Shown in pieces: positions 1-5,204 of a stretch of DNA of 7,199 nucleotides (the first letter of the stretch is position 1; each line of letters starts with the position of its first letter). Made by a program: the position numbers and the translations under genes. Origin of the DNA: DASZMJ01 sp035551935. Its GTDB lineage: Bacteria > Planctomycetota > Planctomycetia > Isosphaerales > Isosphaeraceae. The notes under the pieces are model-generated. The model was given only the letters and a program-made list of their open reading frames with translations. It had not been told where the DNA came from and did not search any database. Location: assembly GCA_035551935.1 (NCBI GenBank), contig DASZMJ010000657.1:1-7199 (forward strand). Reading direction: 5' to 3'.

Positions 1-11
1 ATTCTCTTTCC

Positions 12-38
12 TCTGCGAAATCTGCGTCATCTGCGGAT
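12..38. repeat. three 9-bp tandem units (TCTGCGNNN)x3 overlapping the 3' end of ispH
   Basis: TCTGCG occurs at 12, 21 and 30, giving an exact 9-bp period with variable last three bases (AAA, TCA, GAT). On the minus strand this reads CGCAGA-NNN three times. The TGA stop of ispH (27-29) and its last Arg codons lie within the array. From memory, sequences of the type ATCCGCAGATGACGCAGATT are dispersed in many environmental genomes, so this may be the edge of a longer intergenic repeat running off the window. That recollection was not checked. Confidence 0.6.
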
Positions 39-887
39 CAATTCCTCTTCGTGAATACCCATAAGTGCGCGATAGATCTCTTCGATTGTCTCATCCAGGG
101 TCGACGTACCCGCCGTGAGGCCGACGGTCTCGAAGCGGGAGAGCCAGGCGAGGTCGAGGTCGGCGGCGTCCTGGACGTGCAGGGCGGGCACGCCGCGTTC
201 GTGGCAGAGGGCGACGAGCTCGCGGGTGTTGTTCGAGTTCTTGCCGCCGATGACCACCACGGCCTCGACCTGCTCCAGCAGCCGTTCCAGGGATTTCTGG
301 TGGTCCTTGGTCGGCTGGCAGACGGTGTCGACGAACCGGATCTCGGCCGCCGGATTCGCGGCGACGATCGCCGAGCGGACGGCGGCGACGACGCGGGCCG
401 AGGCGGTCGTCTGGCAGATGACGCCGAGCCTGGGATGGTCGTAACATCGGACTTCTTGAGGGGTTTCGATGACGTCGAAGCTCTCCAGGTCGTCCACGAC
501 GCCTCGGACCTCGACGTGCCCGCGGCGGCCGATGACGAGGACGTGATAGCCCTCGTCGCGGAGCTCGCGGGCGGCCTTGTGGACGCGGCGGACGAGCGGG
601 CAGGTGGTGTCGATCAGGTGCTTGCCGGCGGCTTCGAGCCGGCCGCGTTCGGCGTCGCTGACGCCGTGGGCGGTGATGAGCACCGCCGGGGTCGGCGGCG
701 GGCCGTTGCGGCGGTCTTCCGGGGTGCGCCGGAAGCCGCGGGCGTCCAGGTCGGCCAGGACCGCCTCGTTGTGGACCAGTTCGCCGTGGATCGTCACGTC
801 CCGAGGGGTCCCGACGGCCCCGATGATCTCCAGGGCGTCGCGGACCCCGAAGCACATCCCCAAGACCTCCGCCCGAACCACCCGCAT
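27..887 (-). CDS. ispH: 4-hydroxy-3-methylbut-2-enyl diphosphate reductase (IspH/LytB)
   Basis: Last enzyme of the MEP (non-mevalonate) isoprenoid pathway: a cytoplasmic [4Fe-4S] enzyme converting HMBPP to IPP and DMAPP. The 286-residue product has the usual family length. Visible family features are the three cluster cysteines C12 (MCFGV), C96 (DTTCPLV) and C190 (DTVCQPT); the substrate-pocket histidines H39 (GELVHN), H74 (TAHGV) and H124, with proton-relay E126 in GHVEV (usually GHPEV); T160/T161 in CQTT; the GGKNSNNT loop at 214-221; and TAGTST at 258-263. The ATG at 887 was chosen because GAGGAGG lies 8 nt upstream and the protein then begins exactly at the conserved MRV..A...GMCFGV. The frame stays open upstream to a TTG at 1052, but that extension is Arg/Pro-rich and unlike IspH. 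A sigma-70-like promoter and structured leader lie upstream. The C-terminal codons run into a short tandem repeat. The assignment is very secure. Confidence 0.97.
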   Translation of the reverse strand: MRVVRAEVLGMCFGVRDALEIIGAVGTPRDVTIHGELVHNEAVLADLDARGFRRTPEDRRNGPPPTPAVLITAHGVSDAERGRLEAAGKHLIDTTCPLVRRVHKAARELRDEGYHVLVIGRRGHVEVRGVVDDLESFDVIETPQEVRCYDHPRLGVICQTTASARVVAAVRSAIVAANPAAEIRFVDTVCQPTKDHQKSLERLLEQVEAVVVIGGKNSNNTRELVALCHERGVPALHVQDAADLDLAWLSRFETVGLTAGTSTLDETIEEIYRALMGIHEEELIRR

Positions 888-1001
888 GGTCGTTGCCTCC
901 TCGGCGCCCCGAGCCGGCCGTCGCCGTCCTCTCCCCGGAACCGCAGCCGGGCCGCGGCCATCACCGCGAGGCTTCCCTGCAAAGCAAAGTCGTCGTCCCG
1001 C

Positions 1002-1034
1002 CCGAACCCACCGATCGGTTGGGCATCGGTTCGG
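1002..1034 (-). promoter_or_regulatory. hairpin in the predicted ispH leader
   Basis: CCGAACC (1002-1008) pairs perfectly with GGTTCGG (1028-1034), enclosing an 8-bp palindrome CCGATCGG (1011-1018) and a competing CCCA/TGGG pairing. It lies in the roughly 160-nt untranslated leader predicted between the promoter at 1053-1081 and the ispH ATG at 887. It could be a regulatory or stabilising structure or simply GC-rich chance pairing. It matches no riboswitch class that I recognise. Confidence 0.3.
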
Positions 1035-1052
1035 CTCAACTTTACATCGCAA

Positions 1053-1081
1053 AGAATAATCGGCGACGCGGGGGGCGTCAA
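1053..1081 (-). promoter_or_regulatory. sigma-70-like promoter for ispH, overlapping a small hairpin after fur
   Basis: On the minus strand, TTGACG (plus 1076-1081) and TATTCT (plus 1053-1058) are separated by exactly 17 bp. The predicted start is near 1046, in the gap between the fur stop (1100) and ispH (887). The spacer also forms a 5-bp hairpin, GACGC-CCCCC-GCGTC (1065-1079), followed by the T-rich ATTATTCTTT, so the same bases could act as a weak terminator for fur. The hexamers and spacing are seen directly; the function is inferred. Confidence 0.5.
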
Positions 1082-1099
1082 GGGATCGTCGGCCCGGCG

Positions 1100-1594
1100 T
1101 CAGATGAGGTCGAGGCGGCGCCGGGGGGCTCGGGCGCGGCTACAGGAGGGGCAACGGCCGGTGATCACGAAGCGGTGGCCTTCGGGGCGGAAGCCGTGCT
1201 CCAGGGCGATCGACTCCTGGAGGCGGCGGATCTCGTCGTTGTTGAACTCGACGATCGCCCCGCACTCGGAGCAGTGGAGGTGGTCGTGCGACGGGTAGCC
1301 GTAATCGTGCTCGAAGACGGCCCGGTTGGTCAGCTTCAGCTCGCGGAGCAGGCCGGCCTCGACCAGCAGCCGGAGGGTCCGGTAGACGGTCGACCGGCTC
1401 ACGCGACGGCCGGTGTCGTGCAGCTCGCGGACGAGGTCCTCGGCTTCGAAGTGCTTGTGGGAGTCGAAGATATGGCGGATCAGGATCCGCCTCGGCTCGG
1501 TCAGCTTCTCGCCCCGGATCTCGAGGAACTCGCGGAACTTCTGCTCCGGGGGCGCGATCGCTTCGGTCGGCGTCAAGGGGGCGGGCTCGGCCAC
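1100..1594 (-). CDS. fur: Fur-family metal-responsive transcriptional repressor
   Basis: A 164-residue DNA-binding metalloregulator, at the family's usual length plus a Pro-rich N-terminal tail of about 17 residues. The N-terminal winged helix contains a recognition helix at 66-83 (SRSTVYRTLRLLVEAGLL). The linker and dimerisation domain follow. Candidate regulatory metal ligands are H48 (KHFEAEDL), E95 (AVFEHDY), H103 and H105 (SHDHLHC), with H133 and H140 further on. The structural zinc site is C108/C111 (CSEC) plus C148/C151 (CPSC). Glu at the E95 position, rather than the Asp used by PerR, favours a Fur-type over a PerR-type sensor, though Zur or Mur cannot be excluded. The start is GTG at 1594, with AAGGA 8 nt upstream. 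A perfect Fur-box-like palindrome on its own promoter suggests autoregulation. It ends 213 bp before ispH, which has a separate promoter candidate. Confidence 0.93.
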   Translation of the reverse strand: MAEPAPLTPTEAIAPPEQKFREFLEIRGEKLTEPRRILIRHIFDSHKHFEAEDLVRELHDTGRRVSRSTVYRTLRLLVEAGLLRELKLTNRAVFEHDYGYPSHDHLHCSECGAIVEFNNDEIRRLQESIALEHGFRPEGHRFVITGRCPSCSRARAPRRRLDLI

Positions 1595-1618
1595 GGGAGT
1601 CGTCCTTCGAAGGGCAAC

Positions 1619-1633
1619 CGAGAATCATTCTCG
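1619..1633. promoter_or_regulatory. Fur box (perfect 7-1-7 inverted repeat) in the fur promoter
   Basis: CGAGAAT-C-ATTCTCG is a perfect 7-1-7 inverted repeat centred at 1626, with the same geometry and core as the classical Fur 7-1-7 consensus TGATAAT-N-ATTATCA (10 of 14 arm positions match). It lies directly downstream of the -10 element of fur and covers the expected transcription start, 25 bp before the GTG. Binding there would block transcription, as in autoregulated fur genes. The palindrome is observed; the binding protein is inferred. Confidence 0.75.
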
Positions 1634-1642
1634 ATTGTAGCA
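1634..1642 (-). promoter_or_regulatory. extended -10 promoter element of fur
   Basis: On the minus strand the sequence TGC-TACAAT is an extended -10 (TGN plus a hexamer with one mismatch to TATAAT). The -35 region 17 bp further upstream is poor (CTGTCC), which is typical when an extended -10 is present. The predicted start near 1627 falls in the centre of the Fur-like palindrome, leaving a leader of about 33 nt. It overlaps the 3' end region of the upstream gene, whose stop is at 1645. Confidence 0.6.
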
Positions 1643-1644
1643 GG

Positions 1645-2385
1645 TCACGCCCCCGGGGACAGCGGGATCGGCGGCGCGGCATGGACCGGCGGCGTCAGGT
1701 CCGGGCCGCCCGTGGGCGTCGAGACGGCCGGGGCCGGGCCCGAAGTCGGGGCGGGCATGGGGCTTCGGAGCTTGTCGTGGAAGGCGTTGACGGCCGCGTG
1801 GATCTTGCGGACCTCGGCGCTGCACCCTTGGGGATTGCCGGAGTAAGAGAAGTGGTTCGCCCGGAGCCGGCCGAAGCTGCGGTCGAAGACGGTCAGGTGG
1901 ACCTGCTCGACGAAGTCCGTCGGCGGCCCGCCGCAATGGCCCCGGAGCCGGGAGGCGTCGGCGTCCTGGAGGGCGTCGATCAGGGCCCTCAGCTCGGCCC
2001 TCCCCGCGCGATGGACCCCCTCCGCGTCGATCGCGGTGCCGTCGGCGAAGACCTGGAGGAACTCGCCGAAGCTCTTGCCGTCGTCCGACCTCAGGATCGC
2101 CGCCTTGACCAGGATCGGGTCGGCCTCGGTCACGGGCCGGCTGACCCGAGGCTGCGGGCGAATCCTCTGGGTCGGGCCATTCTCGGCCGGCAGGACCACC
2201 TCGTTCCCCTGGCTCGGCGCCGGCTCGGCCCTCGGGCCCGGAGCCGGCCGGAACAGCCGTCCCAGGCCGAACCGGCCCCCCGACGGCTCATCGCCACGGC
2301 TCGGCCGCGACCACCACGCCGCCATCCCCACGGCCGCGGCCGCCGCCACGACCACCGCCCCATTCTTCCAGCCCCGGGGCCGCAT
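1645..2385 (-). CDS. exported or membrane-anchored protein of unknown function
   Basis: I do not recognise a named family for this 246-residue protein. A basic N-terminus (MRPRGWK) is followed by a hydrophobic Ala/Val segment at 9-25, which is a signal peptide or signal anchor, so the rest should be outside the cytoplasm. Residues 26-85 are a Pro/Arg/Gly-rich linker. A compact domain spans about 86-205, with a beta-type stretch (GEFLQVFADGTAID), an acidic helix (RAELRALIDALQDADASRL) and two cysteines, C151 (GHCGGPP) and C188 (PQGCSAE), that could form a disulfide. The last 40 residues are Pro-rich and probably disordered. The pattern of a DG strand, a helix and then paired strands faintly recalls DUF6438-like domains, but I cannot confirm this. 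The ATG at 2385 has an excellent AAGGAGGT 5 nt upstream. It lies 101 bp downstream of the small coupled gene pair and 50 bp before the fur start. Confidence 0.85.
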   Translation of the reverse strand: MRPRGWKNGAVVVAAAAAVGMAAWWSRPSRGDEPSGGRFGLGRLFRPAPGPRAEPAPSQGNEVVLPAENGPTQRIRPQPRVSRPVTEADPILVKAAILRSDDGKSFGEFLQVFADGTAIDAEGVHRAGRAELRALIDALQDADASRLRGHCGGPPTDFVEQVHLTVFDRSFGRLRANHFSYSGNPQGCSAEVRKIHAAVNAFHDKLRSPMPAPTSGPAPAVSTPTGGPDLTPPVHAAPPIPLSPGA

Positions 2386-2485
2386 CGCCGACCTCCTTGC
2401 CGGTCCGTTCGATCCCTCAACCCATGCAACCGACCCCCTTCTTATCGACCAGTCTCACCCCCCGACTTCCGCCCGGGTCGCGCCC

Positions 2486-2674
2486 TCAAGGCTTGTCCCC
2501 CTTCGCCTTGACCGCCCTCTTTTTCTTCGGCGGCTCCGGGAAGTGACGAAGGAGCCGGCCCTTCTCGTCGATGACGCCTCTCCGGACGAGGCGATCGAAG
2601 CGTTCCTCCGGCGTTAGCCGGGAATCACGCTCCATAGCTTCTTTCATTTGTTTAATGATGAAGTCGTCTCTCAT
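2486..2674 (-). CDS. 62-residue charged protein, translationally coupled to the EF-Tu-like gene
   Basis: A small, highly charged cytoplasmic protein of unknown function. It begins MRDDFIIKQMKEAMERDSRL, continues with TPEERFDRLVRRGVIDEKGRLL (21-42; a helix followed by a G-V-I-D-E-K-G-R turn) and ends in a Lys-rich tail (PPKKKRAVKAKGDKP). The start was set at ATG 2674 rather than the long in-frame upstream extension, because that extension runs over the neighbouring gene and is Arg/Pro-rich shadow sequence. GGAGGT sits 6 nt upstream, and the ATG overlaps the TGA of the preceding gene as ATGA, a hallmark of translational coupling. The TPEERFDRLV-x(3)-GVID-x-x-GRL pattern resembles small accessory proteins seen in many genomes, but I cannot name a family. 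It could be a partner of its upstream neighbour. Confidence 0.75.
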   Translation of the reverse strand: MRDDFIIKQMKEAMERDSRLTPEERFDRLVRRGVIDEKGRLLRHFPEPPKKKRAVKAKGDKP

Positions 2675-3021
2675 TCGATGACCTCCGCCGCGCTGTCGAC
2701 TGGCAGTCGTCCGTCGCGAATCACCCCGCGGGCGACGCAGGTCTTGCCCTCGTAGAGCTCGAATTCGTTCCCCGGCCGGAGCAGCTCGTGCGGGGCGTCG
2801 TCGAAGAGGAAGTAGACCTCGGCGAACCAACGGCTTGGATCGCCCACGGCGGCAAGCTCCTCGACGACGAGGGACCAGCAAGCGGCCTCGGGTCCAGGCC
2901 CGCAAGGGCCCTCGAATCGCACGGGTGTAGTATAGGGCCTCGGGCTCTTGCCCGACGGCGGCAGGGTCCGACCACCCTGATCGTGCGGAATCCAATCGAT
3001 AATCGCCCTGGCCCGGAGCAT
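2671..3021 (-). CDS. EF-Tu domain 3-like (beta-barrel) small protein
   Basis: A 116-residue protein resembling the isolated C-terminal beta-barrel (domain 3) of elongation factor Tu, without any GTPase domain. The match is at motif level: an opening strand then IDWIPHDQGGRTLPPSGKSPRP (8-29), like the EF-Tu xLPxEEGGRxxPxxSGYRPxF motif; a central strand with W-F-A-E-V-Y-F; then RPGNEFELYEGKTCVARGVI (82-101), like PG...F.lREGGRTVGAGVV. The Tyr of GYRP is replaced by Ser. In EF-Tu this domain contacts tRNA and EF-Ts; what a stand-alone copy does is not known to me. The ATG at 3021 has only a weak upstream AGAG, so the exact start is less certain. It heads a two-gene unit with the 62-residue gene and begins 45 bp after a large inverted repeat. 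Confidence 0.8.
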   Translation of the reverse strand: MLRARAIIDWIPHDQGGRTLPPSGKSPRPYTTPVRFEGPCGPGPEAACWSLVVEELAAVGDPSRWFAEVYFLFDDAPHELLRPGNEFELYEGKTCVARGVIRDGRLPVDSAAEVIE

Positions 3022-3065
3022 GGTGTTTCTCTGGAGGATGCGGCTGGATTGGTGATCCTACACCC

Positions 3066-3165
3066 CTTCATAACCCGAAGCGCAAACGAGGATCCCCATC
3101 CCCCCAACATCGGCCGGGACCCGTAACTCGGATGGGGACCCTCGCTTGCGCTTCGGGTTATGAAG
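3066..3165. repeat. palindromic element with 36-bp inverted arms (REP/MITE-like)
   Basis: Arms 3066-3101 and 3130-3165 are complementary at 34 of 36 positions around a 28-nt loop. The two mismatches (3086/3145 and 3092/3139) are A-C on the plus strand, which become U-G wobbles on the minus-strand transcript, so a minus-strand RNA could pair over the full 36 bp. The arm contains TAACCCGAAGCGCAA followed by GCGAGG, itself an imperfect REP-like hairpin (CGC-AA-GCG). From memory this core is a recurrent intergenic repeat in planctomycetes; that is unverified. No transposase is adjacent. It separates flgM from the EF-Tu-like gene pair. Confidence 0.85.
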
Positions 3166-3285
3166 AACCACGGTCAGCGATCCGGGCACACGGCCCGACT
3201 CCTCCCTGCGAGCAGGAGTGAGCGGGGCTCGATTGTCGCAGGTCGGACATCTTCGGGGCGAGTCGGGTACCCGTCAAGTCGCCAC

Positions 3286-3318
3286 GGGCCGCCGCGTCCG
3301 GGGGGGACGCGGCGGCCC
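3286..3318 (-). terminator. strong GC hairpin downstream of flgM
   Basis: GGGCCGCCGCGTCC (3286-3299) and its exact complement (3305-3318) form a perfect 14-bp stem with a 5-nt loop, 39 nt past the flgM stop. No T-tract follows on the minus strand, so it is a terminator candidate of the GC-stem-only kind or an mRNA 3'-end stabiliser. Confidence 0.5.
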
Positions 3319-3357
3319 ATGGCGTCGGGACGTTGATCGGTGGGGTGGGGGCCGGGC

Positions 3358-3642
3358 TTACCAACCGTGGAGCTCGTCGAGCAGGCGGTCGAGGGCCAGC
3401 TCGAGCTTCTCGGGGGTCTCGTAGACGCCGGCGGCGAGCTGGCGGCGGACCTCCTCGACCCGCTCGTGGCGGACCTCGGGGAGCCGGCTGATGCCGTCGA
3501 GCATCTGGCCCAGCGGGGAGATCTCGACGTGGTCGCGGGGCGAGCCCGCCTGGACGGTCGTGCCCGGGTCGACGCTGAAGGCCGCCAGCCTCGGGTAGAC
3601 GGGTTGGGGGCCTTGCATCCCCCCAGCGCCTTGAATTTCCAT
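3358..3642 (-). CDS. flgM: FlgM-like anti-sigma-28 factor
   Basis: A 94-residue protein. FlgM binds and inhibits the flagellar sigma factor FliA (sigma-28) until the hook-basal body is complete and FlgM is exported. The N-terminal 35 residues are Gly/Pro-rich and probably disordered, as in FlgM. The inhibitory C-terminal half has the family pattern: DHVEISPLGQML (37-48), like the sDrVelSpqaq segment, then VRHERVEEVRRQLAAGVYET (57-76), like the Rx-x-kVxxlrxxIxxGxY helix-turn, and a last helix PEKLELALDRLLDEL (77-91). The ATG at 3642 has GGAGG 6 nt upstream. No other flagellar gene is in the window, so the role rests on the sequence plus the sigma-28-like promoter about 150 bp upstream. A divergent FlgM-like paralogue is possible. 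Confidence 0.82.
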   Translation of the reverse strand: MEIQGAGGMQGPQPVYPRLAAFSVDPGTTVQAGSPRDHVEISPLGQMLDGISRLPEVRHERVEEVRRQLAAGVYETPEKLELALDRLLDELHGW

Positions 3643-3790
3643 GGGAAGCCTCCACGTGTGGTGCGCGGCCGGACCCCGCTCCGGAGGCCGACCTTCGAGG
3701 ATCGCCGTTCGCCCAATCGACCCGCCGGGGGCCGTCGCGGGGCTCGTCCCCGCCCGTCCCCCGACCGATCTCCAACCTCTTCATGACTAG

Positions 3791-3818
3791 TTATCGGCGA
3801 GAGGCTGGGCCGGATTTA
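3791..3818 (-). promoter_or_regulatory. sigma-28 (FliA-type) promoter for flgM
   Basis: On the minus strand, GCCGATAA (plus 3791-3798) is identical to the enterobacterial sigma-28 -10 consensus. TAAA (plus 3815-3818) lies 16 bp upstream, against 15 bp in the consensus TAAA-N15-GCCGATAA. It is the only AT-rich island in the 220-bp gap between the Mce gene and flgM, and it points towards flgM, leaving a leader of about 140 nt. Transcription of flgM by the sigma factor it inhibits is the classical class 3 arrangement. Confidence 0.6.
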
Positions 3819-3862
3819 ACCAAAGCGCCGGAAATCACGGACCCGCTCGACGGTCGTCCACC

Positions 3863-5140
3863 TCAGGGGCCGTTCCGGCGGGCCCGGCGCGGTGGGGCGG
3901 GCTCGGCGCGGAGGTCGTCGGCCAGGAGTCGCGAGGTCGCCTCGATCTGGTTGGTGAAGCCCGCGGCGCGCTGGATCAGGGCGTCCATCTTCTGCCGCTC
4001 GGCGGCGGTGAGCGTCGGCTTGTTCCGCAGGGCCTGGAGGTTCTTGACCGAGTCGTTGAGCTCCTGGGCTGCCTTGAGGAAGGTGTGGGCGGTGTCATAG
4101 GTGGTCTGGGCGTGGATGTCCTCGGGCGTGGGCTTGTAGAACGGGCTGAGGACGAACGGGTTTGCGAACAGCTTCTGCACGAGCTTGTCGCCGTAGTCGG
4201 TCGCGTCGCGGACGTTGAGGAACGTCCGGTCGATGACGGCGCGGTTGCGGGCGAGCAGGTCGTTGCCCTGGCCGCCGAGGACCTCGGCCTGATAGAGCAC
4301 CCGGTCGATCCGGGCGCTGTTGGCCTTGAGGGCGTCCAGGAGGTCCTCGACCCGCTTGCGGTCCTTCTCGGCGATGTCGCGGACGCTGGCCGAGAGCCGA
4401 CGGACCTCCTCCAACGTGGCGCGGACCCCCGGCCGGTTTTCGGCGACGAGGCCGTCGGCGTCGGCCAGCAGGCGGTCGAGCTTCTTGAGGGTCGCCTCGA
4501 CCTTGGGGGCGGCCTCGTCGATCCGGCGGGCGGTCGAGACGATGGCCGGCCGGGCGGCGTCGGCGGCCTCGCGGAAGTCGCCCGCGGTGGACTGCAAGGC
4601 GGCGAGGATCTGCCTCAACCGCGGCCCGGCCGAGTCGACCGTCTGCCGGACCTCGGCGATCGAGTGGCTGATGTGGTTCCGCTCGACGGGGCCGAGCCCG
4701 ACCTGGTCGAGGATCGGGTCGAACATCGAGGTCTCGATCCCCCGGACGAGCTGCCCCGGCATCAGCGCCACCTTCGACCGCCCCGCGGCGACGATGTTGA
4801 CGCACGCCTGGCCCGTCAGGCTCGCCTGCACGGTGACCTTGGCGTCCTGCCGGAGCTTCGAGGCCAGGTCCTCGGGGACCGCCAGCCGCAAGCGGGCCTG
4901 CAACGCCCCCTCGACCTCGATCAGCTCGACGGCCGAGACCCGGCCCGCGTCGAGGCCCGCGACCCGCACCGGCGAGCCGACGCGGATGCCCTGGGCGTCC
5001 TTGAAGACGACGTCGATATGACGCCGCGAGGTCAGGTAGCCCGGCCCGCCGCCGGCCAGCACGAGCAGGCCCGCGAACCCCGCCAGGGCCAGCACCAGGA
5101 CCAGGCCGACCCAGACCTCTCGGCCGAATGCTCGACTCAT
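3863..5140 (-). CDS. MlaD/Mce-family lipid transport substrate-binding protein
   Basis: A 425-residue single-pass envelope protein. Mce/MlaD proteins form hexameric rings that carry phospholipids or other lipids between inner and outer membranes, together with an MlaE permease and an MlaF ATPase. Residues 9-31 are an N-terminal transmembrane segment (VWVGLVLVLALAGFAGLLVL). The MCE domain lies at about 41-118, with the diagnostic F-x-x-A-x-G-I-x-x-G-x-x-V-R-x-x-G-x-x-x-G-x-V pattern at 46-68 and a TGQACVNI strand. From about 150 to 300 it is helical and heptad-like (coiled coil), followed by NPFVLSPFYKPTPEDI, resembling the NPW-RLLYKP motif of long MCE proteins, then another helical stretch and a basic tail. 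ATG 5140 was preferred over GTG 5158 because GAGGT precedes it by 7 nt. It starts 64 bp after the permease gene's stop, so the two are probably co-transcribed. Confidence 0.9.
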   Translation of the reverse strand: MSRAFGREVWVGLVLVLALAGFAGLLVLAGGGPGYLTSRRHIDVVFKDAQGIRVGSPVRVAGLDAGRVSAVELIEVEGALQARLRLAVPEDLASKLRQDAKVTVQASLTGQACVNIVAAGRSKVALMPGQLVRGIETSMFDPILDQVGLGPVERNHISHSIAEVRQTVDSAGPRLRQILAALQSTAGDFREAADAARPAIVSTARRIDEAAPKVEATLKKLDRLLADADGLVAENRPGVRATLEEVRRLSASVRDIAEKDRKRVEDLLDALKANSARIDRVLYQAEVLGGQGNDLLARNRAVIDRTFLNVRDATDYGDKLVQKLFANPFVLSPFYKPTPEDIHAQTTYDTAHTFLKAAQELNDSVKNLQALRNKPTLTAAERQKMDALIQRAAGFTNQIEATSRLLADDLRAEPAPPRRARRNGP

Positions 5141-5204
5141 CGCGGGGACCTCGCCCACCAGGGGAATGATCGCGGGCCCGTCGCCGCCGGCCGCGGGGCC
5201 GGTC

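Noticed and set aside
888..1052. N-terminal extension of IspH to a TTG at 1052
   Set aside because: The extra 55 residues are Arg/Pro-rich and absent from IspH proteins. The ATG at 887 has a strong ribosome binding site and begins at the conserved N-terminus. The TTG also overlaps the predicted promoter start region.
893..1846. Plus-strand open frames opposite fur and ispH
   Set aside because: They are antisense to two firmly identified conserved genes, have no recognisable motif and show shadow-type composition.
2675..2995. In-frame upstream extension of the 62-residue protein to 169 residues
   Set aside because: It would overlap almost the whole EF-Tu-like gene in a shadow frame. The internal ATG has GGAGGT and the ATGA overlap typical of coupled genes.
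3189..3210. Small hairpin (CCTGC-GA-GCAGG within flanking ACTCCT/AGGAGT) between flgM and the large inverted repeat
   Set aside because: The stem is short with a two-base loop. In GC-rich DNA this is expected by chance, and a better terminator candidate lies upstream at 3286-3318.
3158..3784. 208-codon minus-strand frame beginning at the predicted sigma-28 start site
   Set aside because: Its product is low-complexity Arg/Pro/Gly and it overlaps flgM in another frame. The FlgM frame has family motifs and a GGAGG site.
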